A stretch of DNA of 9,349 nt. Source: JBPESN01 sp051710625 (GTDB lineage: Bacteria > Pseudomonadota > Gammaproteobacteria > Enterobacterales > Enterobacteriaceae). The position numbers and the translations under genes are program-made. Shown piece by piece: positions 1 through 6,012 of this stretch (the stretch's first letter is position 1; every line of letters begins with the position of its first letter). The notes under the pieces were generated by a model. That model searched no databases. It was not told the DNA's origin and worked only from the letters and a program-made list of their open reading frames with translations. The stretch lies in NCBI RefSeq assembly GCF_051710625.1, contig NZ_JBPESN010000081.1, positions 1-9,349 on the forward strand. The letters run 5' to 3'.

Positions 1-114
1 ATCGTGGGATATTACAGCGCACTCAGGCCGCATGAATATAACGGTGGGTTGCCACCAAACGAATCAGAAAATAGATACTGGAAAAACGCTAACGCGGTGG
101 CCAGTTTTAGTTGA
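1..114 (+). CDS. IS3-family transposase OrfB, C-terminal fragment (runs off the window)
   Basis: Frame 1 is open from the first base to TGA at 112-114 and gives 37 residues. They include YYSALRPHEYNGGLPP, the signature end of IS3-group OrfB proteins (the Y-N/S-x-x-RPH-...-GGLPP tail that follows the catalytic DDE glutamate). In the cell OrfB is the catalytic part of the OrfAB transposase that cuts and joins the IS ends. The DDE residues themselves lie upstream of the window, so activity of this copy cannot be judged. No stop or frameshift is seen in the visible part. Confidence 0.9.
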   Translation: MVGYYSALRPHEYNGGLPPNESENRYWKNANAVASFS

Positions 115-122
115 CCACTACA
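101..122 (+). repeat. Right terminal inverted repeat of the left IS3 copy
   Basis: The reverse complement of 101-122 starts TGTAGTGGTCAACTAAA. The left end of the other copy at 8456 starts TGTAGTGGCACACTGAA. The first eight bases match exactly, and five of the next nine also match, as expected for imperfect IS3-family ends. The repeat overlaps the OrfB stop codon. Confidence 0.85.
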
Positions 123-925
123 ACCACCACCGTCATCAACGGCGATAATTGTCTTACTACCATGACCGCTACTTTCAGTATCAGCCGCAACGATAAGGCG
201 TCTGGACCCTCTGCCGATCGCCCTTCCCCTGCCGGCGCGGCAAAAGCCGCGATCCTTTATCACTCGCTTATGACCCGCACGCTATTGTTACCGGCGGAGA
301 ATGCCTTGCACCCCGCCGGCGGCAAACCGGAAGTCTAGACAATCATCCATCGCTATAATCGTTTACATTTGCTGATGGCAAAAGAGGAGTCTCGCGAGAC
401 GCTGGTGTGCGATAAACGGTGCCGCGGACGAATCATCACCCAATGAACCTATGACTGCGACGACGCCATTGAGCTGGCCTATCAACCTGCCTGTTATGCC
501 CTGCCGCGGGAAAAACGGCTAACCTGAGAAGAATATGGGCCAGCCCCTCGGTATTTACCCCATTATCGCTGCGAAGTGTCATGCTATGAGTATGATGTTG
601 GAGGGAATCTGATTAAGCATGTTTGGCCCGACGGCAGCAGCAAACATACCGATTATTACTCGTCGGCAGGGGAAGAGGATTGCCCTGCCGAGCCACAGGG
701 CTTTATACGCTTTATCAAAAAGGTGACTTATTGTCAGGCGGGGTATCCGATGCGGGGTCAAACCCTGGTGTACTGCTACCGCGGATTCCCCGGCCGTAAC
801 GATTCACCTCTGGCGGGGCGACCCATGATCCTCTGCGTCGCCGCTGAAATTCCTAACCGCGTGTTGCAGCGCTTCGATTACCATCTGACGCCCGATGCTG
901 CCCATAATGAAAACGGTCGGTTGAT

Positions 926-932
926 AAAAAAA
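926..932 (+). repeat. Seven-A run at a toxin frameshift
   Basis: Upstream the toxin reads in frame 0 (NENGRLIKK). Downstream it reads in frame 2 (TYTHYTAQILNTFIETYRQR), so one A was probably lost here. The change is undone at the G run at 1008-1018. Confidence 0.6.
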
Positions 933-1007
933 CCTACACCCATTATACGGCGCAAATTCTAAACACTTTTATTGAAACCTACCGCCAGCGCAAAGTCATT
1001 CCCGCGC

Positions 1008-1018
1008 GGGGGGGGGGG
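1008..1018 (+). repeat. Eleven-G homopolymer at a toxin frameshift
   Basis: Eleven consecutive G lie inside the toxin pseudogene. The coding frame changes from 2 back to 0 across the run, which is most simply one added G. It may be mutational decay, a contingency tract or a base-calling error. Confidence 0.75.
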
Positions 1019-2024
1019 TAACCCGGCCGACACGCAGTTAAAGTGGGAAACGCAATTGCGTCATCCGGATGAGACGGCAACGCTGATCACCACGCGGATA
1101 TGGCGCCATGCCGGTTACGCTTTACTGTCGTTTACCGACGCCTGCGGCAACCTGACCCGCTATCAGTATGCCCCTGAAAACTATCTTGAGAATACAGAAT
1201 ACTGTGCCGACACGCCTGACACCTGGTTCAGTTATCGGCAGTTGGAGGATAATTTTCTCTCAGGCCGACTTATCACCCTAACTGTTATCGATAGGCAAGG
1301 CAACCGTCTTATCAGCCATATGGACGGTTTTGGCCGATTGCACTGTCGCGATTATCAGTGTCGACACTCCCCCTTAATTTCTTTGCCTATCGAGCAACGA
1401 TAGTATGACCCCCTCGGACGTCTTTCCCGCCTTATCACCCACGATCACGCCTATCAAGAGGGTACCTTTCGCCTGCTTGCGACACGCTTTCATCTTTCAT
1501 GATTGCGCGTGGGATCAATGGGGCCACCCTTATACCAGCGTTGACCACGACGGTAAGCAGGGCGTTTGCCATTACCATCATCTGGATATCACTAAGCAAA
1601 AAAACCACCGCCAATCGCGCAGTTATCACCACAGCAGCCAACGCATCAATACCGTGCCCCCTCCTCGGGCATTCTGTACGAACGGTACCGGTATGGCAAA
1701 CCGCGGCGCCATTTGCGGTTGCTGCCGCAGCCGGAAAACGACAAAGCACTGATTATCAATTAGTTGCGTCTAACATATGGCCATCGCTACCGTTTGAGTG
1801 GGGTGCAGGAACGGCGCACCGGACAGGGCATCCACTGGCGCTACAATGAGGATGATCGGGTAGACCAGCAAACGCTGCAGGACGACAGCCTGCTCCATTA
1901 TCGTTAGCAGTTGCCGGGCGACCGGCCGGACCTCTATTGACCTCAGTGCGGCGTTATCGGCGCCCTGGCAACGGCTGTATCGCTGCGAAACCGACCACTG
2001 GGGGGCGCAGGACTGCGTTGTGAA

Positions 2025-2034
2025 GGGGGGGGGG
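2025..2034 (+). repeat. Ten-G homopolymer at a toxin frameshift
   Basis: Ten consecutive G. Upstream, frame 0 reads LYRCETDHWGAQDCV. Downstream, frame 2 reads RYPSLSPLPDHYQDADGE. It is the second G tract in the same gene and again coincides with a frame change. Confidence 0.75.
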
Positions 2035-3214
2035 ATCACCCGCGGCCGCCCGTCTCCGTTATCCTTCTCTTAGCCCGCTGCCCGATCATTATCAGGACGC
2101 CGACGGTGAAATTATGCAATTTCGGTTTCATTCCTGGCGCCCTGCTTTTTTGACCCGACAAAGCTGGGAAGGCGGCTATCGCGAATGCCATTACGATAAT
2201 GCCACCGGGTACCTGAGCGATTGCACTGAATTCCGTATCGACGGCGCGGGACCGGACGCCGGCAAGAGCGCCGCCGTCAGCCGCGTCGCTTTTAGCTACA
2301 ATGCACAGGGCCAGCGGGTGCAGGAGTCGATTTTCGGGCCCGCAGGACAAGCTGCTGTATGAGGTTAATTTCCAGTACAGCATTGCTGGATAGGTGCTCA
2401 ACGTGCGCGATAGTGAGGATGCGCATCTCCGCTATCGCCATGATGCCGCCGGCCGCCTGGACGGCGTACGCGATAATCATATGGAGATCCGCTTTGATTA
2501 CGATCATTTCGACCGACTGGCGCGTCGGCAGGTGAGGCTTCCCGGCCAGGAAAATCTGTCGACCCAGTGGCTGTATGATGGTTTCAACCGGCGGCCGGTC
2601 AATTTTATTATTACCCGCCAAGGGGGCGCGCAGGCGCCGATGGAACTTATCATCAGCCAGCAGTTCAACAGTCTGGATCAGATAGTCAAACGGACGCTGC
2701 AACATAGCAGGGACGGACACACCTTGTGCCATCACAAATCTTACGATTATAACGTACGCGGCTGCCTGACCGCCTGCCGCTACGGCGGCGAGCTGCCTTT
2801 GTTGGCAACGGTGCAAGGACAAAGCGAGCAAGTGATCGCCGAAACATTTACCTGGGATGCGCTCAATAACCTCACCGCGGCCATCGTACACTATGCGCAA
2901 CCGATACGAAGCGGTTATCCCGGCGAACAAAGCGTCCGCTATGCATACGACAATCCTGACCACCCAACCCGCCGCACGCATATCCAGTACGGCGGCGCCG
3001 ATGCCAGGCGTCTTGAGCTGGTCTATGATTGCGCAGGCCGCCTGATATTCGACGGTCATCGGCTGCACTATAACTACTACTCGCTCGGACGCTTGCGCAC
3101 GGTGAAGGTTGACGCCCAATCCGAGACATTTTATCACTACGATGCGCTTAACCGGCTGCAGGGACAGAGCGGACAAGAATCGACCTCCCTGCGTTTTTAT
3201 CATGACCACCGATT

Positions 3215-3266
3215 GGCGCATATGCTATTCCCCGGCCCCGCCAGGCCGGGGAATAGCATATGCGCC
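3215..3266. repeat. Perfect 23-bp inverted repeat with 6-nt spacer
   Basis: Bases 3215-3237 are the exact reverse complement of 3244-3266, with spacer CCGCCA at 3238-3243. The arms begin GGCGCATATG and end CCCCGGCC. The palindrome lies in the Rhs core. To its left, frame 0 encodes FYHDHRLA; to its right, frame 1 encodes SGGYFFGNGYRLY. Relatives of this protein, as I recall them, have roughly 60 residues between these two motifs. The palindrome therefore marks a deletion and frame change. A snap-back or template-switch rearrangement would explain both. No T-run follows, so it is not an obvious terminator. Confidence 0.95.
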
Positions 3267-3267
3267 G

Positions 3268-3423
3268 AGCGGCGGCTACTTTTTCGGTAACGGCTATCGG
3301 CTTTATCGTCCTGACCTTCAAGGCTTTACCACTCTGGACACGGTGCGACCGGGCGGAATTTCAGGCATTAACCGCTATCTTTACGGCCGCGGCGACCCGA
3401 TCAACCGCTACGATTCCGATGGC
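3268..3423 (+). other. C-terminal part of the Rhs-associated core domain
   Basis: In frame 1 the sequence reads GGYFFGNGYRLYRPDLQGF, then TLDTVRPGGISGINRYLYG and GDPINRYDSDG. This matches the end of the RHS repeat-associated core (G-N-G-Y-R-x-Y-x-P-x-L-x-R-F ... G-x-N-x-Y-x-Y ... GDPiNxxDxxG). In Rhs toxins the conserved part stops here and the variable effector begins. The segment is intact. Confidence 0.85.
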
Positions 3424-4113
3424 CGCTTAAGCTGGAACGCTTGGGCGAATTATGCCTATGGCGCTGGCGCCACGTTGCTGCCCCCGGCAGTGTTTATGGC
3501 CGCCGGGCCAGTAGGTTTCGCTACCGCGTTCACCTTGTCCGCCGCCGAATTGAGCAGCGGTCTGCTCGCAATTGCTGCCGATATGCTGGATCGCCAGCAT
3601 CCGCACGCGGCCGGCGTATTGTCATTGTGTTCATTAGGCATTGCGCTGGCGGCCAGCGGTATCGGCGAAGCGGACGCGGCCACAGAGGCGTTGACGGTAG
3701 AAACTGCGGGCTTTGCGCCGCGGCCCACTTACCACCTCAACGCCTCGGAGAGGGGGTTATACACCAATTACGCCAACCGGCGCATTCTGGCATTCCAAAC
3801 CCATGGCGCACCGACAGGCGCGCTATTGCAGGATCCCGGCGGTCAACTGGTTTCCGCCGCGACGATCGCACGCGAGTACATACAGCCGCTGCTGAATATT
3901 GCCATGGAAATTGAGCAGCAGGTATTTTCGCCCAATGAGCCGTTATTGCTCCTTGCCTGCTATGGCTCGCGAAGCGGTGTGGCACGGGAGGTGCCCAATG
4001 TGCTGGGCCAGCCGCTGGCGGCCTACGATAACGTGCTGTACACCATAAAGGCGATATTTGCCGAGGGCTGGATGGGCAGCGACGTCATGCCGCGCTATCA
4101 GGTGACCCATTAA
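3424..4113 (+). other. Variable C-terminal effector domain of the Rhs toxin (HG...AC dyad)
   Basis: These 229 residues follow the Rhs core and end at TAA 4111. The first part (about 3466-3660) is Ala/Gly/Leu-rich and hydrophobic (ATLLPPAVFMAAGPVGF and VLSLCSLGIALAASG), like the linkers after the core in related Rhs proteins. The second part holds FQTHGAPTG (His codon 3802-3804) and, 52 residues on, LLLLACYGSRSG (Cys codon 3958-3960). It then reads VLGQPLAAYDNVLY. A His-Gly followed by a hydrophobic strand ending in Ala-Cys is the catalytic layout of clan CD (caspase-like) cysteine peptidases. The function is inferred from this pattern only. No in-frame stop is present, although the gene upstream is broken. 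Confidence 0.55.
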
Positions 4114-4128
4114 CCCTCTAAGGCGTTT

Positions 4129-4269
4129 ATGGCTGCATATCAGTGGCCAGCCGATGCTTCACAGTCGGCCAGCTATCAAATGGTCTATCCGGACGGCTTT
4201 GACGCCATGCAACAGGGAACACTATCAACCATCAACAACTTCGAGCGTCATTATTATGGACTGGATTAA
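4129..4269 (+). CDS. 46-residue ORF just downstream of the Rhs toxin
   Basis: ATG at 4129 is preceded by AAGG at 4120-4123 with a 5-nt gap, and the ORF ends at TAA 4267-4269. The product is acidic and has no membrane segment (SYQMVYPDGFDAMQQG, FERHYYGLD). It begins 15 nt after the toxin stop and is in the same frame as the toxin's last segment. Two readings are possible. It may be a separate small gene in the place where Rhs toxins usually keep an immunity gene. Or it may be the original end of the toxin, cut off by a stop at 4111. I do not recognise the family, and 46 residues is short for an immunity protein. It may also be a remnant. Confidence 0.45.
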   Translation: MAAYQWPADASQSASYQMVYPDGFDAMQQGTLSTINNFERHYYGLD

Positions 4270-4352
4270 CGGCATGCCCCGACAGACCCGACCGGCGGCT
4301 AAGACGCCGGCATGGCCCTTCCCCACGTGGAATCGCCCATCCGACTGCGGCG

Positions 4353-4520
4353 TCAATAGGCAGCACCTTGACCTCCATCGACCAGGCTGTCATAGCCGGG
4401 GATGCGATAGCGCGATTCGCGCCCCTGCGCCCTGTCACAACCGAAAACCGCCATCAGTAAACCCATCACTCCCCCCAGCAGCGTGGCGATGATGCCGGGG
4501 TGTGAAAACAGCGCCATCAT
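4353..4520 (-). CDS. Small hydrophobic protein of phage type, unassigned
   Basis: A minus-strand ORF of 55 residues starts ATG at 4520, or at the next ATG 4517, and ends TGA 4355-4353. One hydrophobic segment covers about residues 9-27 (GIIATLLGGVMGLLMAVFG). A Cys follows at 28, then a polar tail (GRESRYRIPGYDSLVD). The first ATG overlaps the TGA of the preceding minus-strand gene (ATGA), so translation is probably coupled. A lipoprotein or small holin-type role is possible, but the lipobox (VFGC) is poor. Another frame remains open beyond it (MEVKVLPIDAAVGWAIP from 4378), so this gene may also be frameshifted. Confidence 0.4.
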   Translation of the reverse strand: MMALFSHPGIIATLLGGVMGLLMAVFGCDRAQGRESRYRIPGYDSLVDGGQGAAY

Positions 4521-4795
4521 TGATTTTCTCCCGCCGGCTGGCAGGTCTCGGTGACCACGGCAGCGGTATCGGCGCGTTTATCGCCCAACGCCTCATCCAT
4601 GGCGATTTTTTTATTGAGAACGTTAGCCCCGAGCGCCACGCCGAAATACAGGCCGAATATTTATTCGCTAAGGCGCAAATGGTAAGAGTACCAGCAAATC
4701 ACGCCGGCACAGGTTGAAAAGGCGATGGCCTGAGTCCATTTACTGAGCGAATGGCGGCCATGACCGACGCTTTTGAGCATACCTGCAATCCCCAT
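4517..4795 (-). pseudogene. Two-helix phage membrane protein (DUF2644-like), interrupted by a stop
   Basis: Starting at ATG 4795 on the minus strand, one frame runs to TGA 4519-4517 with one internal TAA (4663-4661) at codon 45. The product would be 91 residues plus the stop codon position. The order is: a short N-terminal part (MGIAGMLKSVGHGRHSLSKW), a hydrophobic helix (AIAFSTCAGVICWYSY), the stop, then a second helix-like part (IFGLYFGVALGANVLNKKI) and a polar tail. The layout resembles small two-helix phage proteins of the DUF2644 type, found in lysis or tail regions. That family call is from memory and tentative. The ATG overlaps the preceding stop (TAATG), typical of packed phage genes. 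Confidence 0.5.
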
Positions 4796-5025
4796 TACTT
4801 CCCTTCCTTGCCGTTTGACGGCATGTCTATATCATCTTGAATTGTCTTGCCCTCTTCTTCGCTTGGCAGGGGAATAGCGTTTAATGTAGGAGCCGCAGAG
4901 CAAACCTCGGCGCAACAATTCAGGGGTGCCGCCGATGACCGTGCGCAGGTTGTCCTGACATTGCGGGTTGGCGCCAGGAAGGTCGAAACGAAGACGTAAT
5001 GGGAATCGGTGGGTGATTTTTTATA
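4795..5025 (-). other. Minus-strand open frame without a start, possible phage gene remnant
   Basis: A frame of 76 residues is open from 5025 to TAA 4797-4795. The stop overlaps the ATG of the next gene (TAATG), and the frame ends LPSEEEGKTIQDDIDMPSNG. It has no start codon before a late Met, so any gene here has lost its start. A second minus-strand frame overlaps it (FDLPGANPQCQDNLRTVIGG). Overlapping frames at the end of a lysis cassette recall Rz/Rz1 pairs, but no signal peptide or lipobox is visible. I assign no function. Confidence 0.25.
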
Positions 5026-5044
5026 TCACAAGCATCACAAAAAC

Positions 5045-5073
5045 TTGCATTACTGTGACGAAGGTCATATTAT
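5045..5073 (+). promoter_or_regulatory. Sigma-70-type promoter for the AzuCR-like RNA
   Basis: TTGCAT at 5045-5050 is separated by 17 nt from TATTAT at 5068-5073. The -10 matches five of six consensus bases and the spacing is ideal; the -35 is weak. Transcription would start near 5080. It lies 46 nt before the azuC start codon and 150 nt before the terminator. Confidence 0.65.
5054..5069 (+). promoter_or_regulatory. CRP-like site overlapping the azuC promoter
   Basis: TGTGACGAAGGTCATA matches the CRP consensus TGTGA-N6-TCACA at nine of ten conserved positions. It fills the spacer and touches the -10 box. Bound CRP would be expected to block RNA polymerase there. Carbon-source control of E. 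coli azuCR through CRP is known, as I recall; here the link is inferred. Confidence 0.5.
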
Positions 5074-5125
5074 AGGCGCATTAGAATTAACCATTGGCAA
5101 CACACCGATCTGGTCGAGAAACAAG

Positions 5126-5209
5126 ATGAAATTTCGTAACTTTATCAAAAAAATTTTGGCGCCCCATCTGTACACCATCAAAGATGTACCGCCCGGCCCC
5201 ATGATGTAA
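5126..5209 (+). CDS. azuC: AzuC-like small amphipathic protein
   Basis: ATG at 5126 to TAA 5207-5209 gives 27 residues: a basic N-terminus (MKFRNFIKKILAPH) and then YTIKDVPPGPMM. E. coli AzuC is 28 residues, starts MKLRKILKS and ends in KDVPPGNMFR. The shared pattern MKxRxxxK...TxKDVPPGxM is specific. AzuC is a membrane-associated amphipathic-helix protein reported to act with glycerol-3-phosphate dehydrogenase GlpD. The frame stays open upstream to a GTG at 5009. I reject that longer start because the predicted promoter lies inside it and the AzuC match begins at 5126. The ribosome site is weak (GAGAAAC). The gene is intact between decayed neighbours. Confidence 0.8.
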   Translation: MKFRNFIKKILAPHLYTIKDVPPGPMM

Positions 5210-5230
5210 TTCCGTCCTTGCGACGAATGG

Positions 5231-5256
5231 AAAAAGCTGCCACGGCGGCTTTTTTA
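5231..5256 (+). terminator. Intrinsic terminator of the azuC transcript
   Basis: AAAAAGCTGCC pairs with GGCGGCTTTTT (one G-T pair) around a very tight turn and is followed by T at 5251-5255. The A-run on the left side makes it potentially active in both directions. It begins 21 nt after the azuC stop. Confidence 0.8.
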
Positions 5257-5309
5257 TGTCCTGATTATTTTACTGGCCCGGCGTTTACCCGCACGTTGTC
5301 GCCATTGCC

Positions 5310-5636
5310 TCATTTTGTCCGCAGACGGCGCGCACATTGCATCACTTCCCCGCGCCGCGGCTTCGCCAGCGCCAGAAAAATTAGCATTAATTCCGCTAAC
5401 TCATCATCTTCAGTATACAGATAAGCGAGTGGCACCTCAAGCACCGTCGCCAAATGCTGGGCAATTTGAATATTGGCCTCATGGACGCCTTTCTCATAAC
5501 GATTGATACGCGTACTGGCAACAAACTCATCGATACCCGCCGCAATACCCAATTGCTTTTGAGAAAGCCCCTTGGCCTGCCGCGCCTGTTTTACCCGGCG
5601 GCAAAAGACATTAAGATAAGAAGGTCGTGTGACCAT
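5310..5636 (-). CDS. XRE-family helix-turn-helix repressor
   Basis: The product is 108 residues, ATG 5636 to TGA 5312-5310. Residues ~14-75 form a Cro/CI-type helix-turn-helix domain. They include KQARQAKGLSQKQLGIAAGI, then TRINRYEKGVHEANIQIAQ and VLEVPLAYLY. The RINRYEKGxHEA stretch is the usual end of the recognition helix and the following turn. The remaining ~30 residues are a short tail (ELAELMLIFLALAKP) with no peptidase domain, so it is not a LexA/CI-type cleavable repressor. It is transcribed away from the Ner-like gene at 5728, with 91 nt between start codons, like the repressor/ner switch of Mu-like phages. It probably binds that region. No good ribosome site is seen. Family certain, target inferred. 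Confidence 0.85.
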   Translation of the reverse strand: MVTRPSYLNVFCRRVKQARQAKGLSQKQLGIAAGIDEFVASTRINRYEKGVHEANIQIAQHLATVLEVPLAYLYTEDDELAELMLIFLALAKPRRGEVMQCARRLRTK

Positions 5637-5660
5637 AGCTACGATAATCGAAGTTTTAGC

Positions 5661-5690
5661 TTGTCATTAAAACTACGAATAACGTAGTAT
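5661..5690 (+). promoter_or_regulatory. Promoter of the Ner-like gene
   Basis: TTGTCA (5661-5666) is five of six to the -35 consensus. TAGTAT (5685-5690) is a four-of-six -10 at 18-nt spacing. The inverted repeat at 5672-5688 covers the spacer and the -10 box, as in a repressible promoter. Confidence 0.5.
5672..5688. promoter_or_regulatory. Operator-like inverted repeat between the divergent regulators
   Basis: ACTACG-AATAA-CGTAGT is a perfect 6-bp inverted repeat with a 5-bp spacer. A related half-site, CTACGATAATCG, lies at 5639-5650 just before the XRE start codon, and TTGTAG follows at 5690-5695. Repeated CTACG half-sites between two divergent regulator genes suggest operators for one or both. 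Confidence 0.55.
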
Positions 5691-5727
5691 TGTAGCAGGA
5701 GATTCAAAACTCACAGGAGATGTGTAC

Positions 5728-6009
5728 ATGAAGGAAGACTGGCACAAGGCTGATATCATAGCTGCATTACGTAAATGCGGTACTTCCCTGGCCGCCCTGT
5801 CCCGCGCCTTTGGCTTAAGCCCCACGACGCTGTCTAACACACTGCATCGTCCGTGGCCTAAGGGGGAAAAAGTGATAGCTGAAGTGATCGGCGTCCCGGC
5901 GGCCGAGATTTGGTCGAGCCACTATTATGATTACACCGGCGGCCCTAAGGCCGAGAAAAGAGAAAGCCAAGGTCGCCTGAGTGCGGCGGCCGTCGCCGCG
6001 GCCACCTGA
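5728..6009 (+). CDS. Ner/Nlp (SfsB)-like DNA-binding protein
   Basis: ATG 5728 is preceded by AGGAGA (5715-5720) at 7 nt. A GTG at 5722 in the same frame is too close to that site, so 5728 is the start. The product is 93 residues. Residues ~3-75 match the Ner/Nlp family (HTH_35): DWHKADIIAALRKCGTSLAA, LSRAFGLSPTTLSNTLHRPW, PKGEKVIAEVIGVPAAEIW. Phage Mu Ner (75 residues) represses early transcription, and E. coli Nlp/SfsB is a chromosomal relative. The C-terminal tail is basic and then Ala-rich (GRLSAAAVAAAT). The divergent XRE gene supports a phage origin, but a chromosomal nlp-type gene cannot be excluded. It ends 3 nt before the convergent transporter stop, with no terminator between. It appears intact. 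Confidence 0.85.
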   Translation: MKEDWHKADIIAALRKCGTSLAALSRAFGLSPTTLSNTLHRPWPKGEKVIAEVIGVPAAEIWSSHYYDYTGGPKAEKRESQGRLSAAAVAAAT

Positions 6010-6012
6010 CGC

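Larger units (their letters stand above)
1..122 (+). mobile_element. IS3-family insertion sequence, right end only
   Basis: The window opens inside an IS3-family element. It holds the last codons of its transposase OrfB and then its terminal inverted repeat, whose outer end reads CCACTACA at 115-122. Reversed, this begins TGTAGTGG, exactly the start of the second IS copy at 8456. The left part of the element lies outside the window. The element abuts the Rhs-type toxin pseudogene directly, so it probably interrupted that gene and separated its N-terminal part. The element name cannot be given with certainty; the transposase resembles ISEhe3-like members as I remember them. Confidence 0.9.
123..4113 (+). 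pseudogene. Rhs/YD-repeat toxin, N-terminally truncated and decayed
   Basis: The plus strand encodes one long YD-repeat protein broken across frames. Frame 0 runs to ~926, frame 2 to ~1010, and frame 0 to ~1495. Mixed frames follow to ~1660, then frame 0 to 2024, frame 2 to ~2340, frame 0 to ~3240, and frame 1 to TAA 4111-4113. In-frame stops lie at 336, 444, 525, 1401, 1761, 1905, 1938 and 2391. YD-type repeats include YEYDVGGNLIKHVWPDGS, YDPLGRLSRL, YRHDAAGRLDGV, YDCAGRLIF and HYDALNRLQ. The order matches large RHS-repeat proteins of Pseudomonas and enterics. In that family the repeats form a cocoon around a C-terminal effector. The start is lost at the IS boundary. The last ~570 codons are free of in-frame stops. 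It differs from TccC of Tc complexes in its repeats and tail. It is certainly non-functional as a whole. Confidence 0.88.
5080..5256 (+). ncRNA. azuCR: AzuCR-like dual-function RNA
   Basis: From the predicted start near 5080 to the end of the terminator T-run is about 177 nt, close to the roughly 160-nt AzuCR RNA of E. coli. The RNA contains the azuC reading frame (5126-5209), a short spacer and an intrinsic terminator. In E. coli this RNA both encodes the AzuC protein and base-pairs with metabolic mRNAs, as I recall galE and cadA. The coding function is supported here by the protein match. The base-pairing function is assumed from the family and cannot be shown from this sequence. The ends are predictions. 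Confidence 0.65.

Noticed and set aside
2292..3221. 309-codon ORF on the minus strand
   Set aside because: It lies opposite the best-preserved YD-repeat part of the toxin gene. Its product is low in recognisable motifs, and its length follows from the codon pattern of the plus strand.
3215..3266. Transcription terminator reading of the palindrome
   Set aside because: The stem is long and GC-rich in its inner part, but no T-run follows on either side, and it lies in the middle of the coding region.
3441..3914. 157-codon plus-strand ORF in frame 0
   Set aside because: It is a +2 shadow of the Rhs effector domain; the Rhs core motif continues in frame 1.
123..4113. TccC subunit of an insecticidal Tc complex
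   Set aside because: YD repeats are shared, but the order and tail match the large RHS-repeat family better, and no TcA or TcB partner gene is present.
4502..4717. 71-codon plus-strand ORF
   Set aside because: It overlaps the minus-strand phage-like frames, whose hydrophobic helices and coupled starts are better supported.
5009..5125. Longer GTG-initiated version of the azuC frame (66 residues)
   Set aside because: The added residues show no homology I know, the predicted promoter lies within them, and the AzuC match starts at the ATG at 5126.
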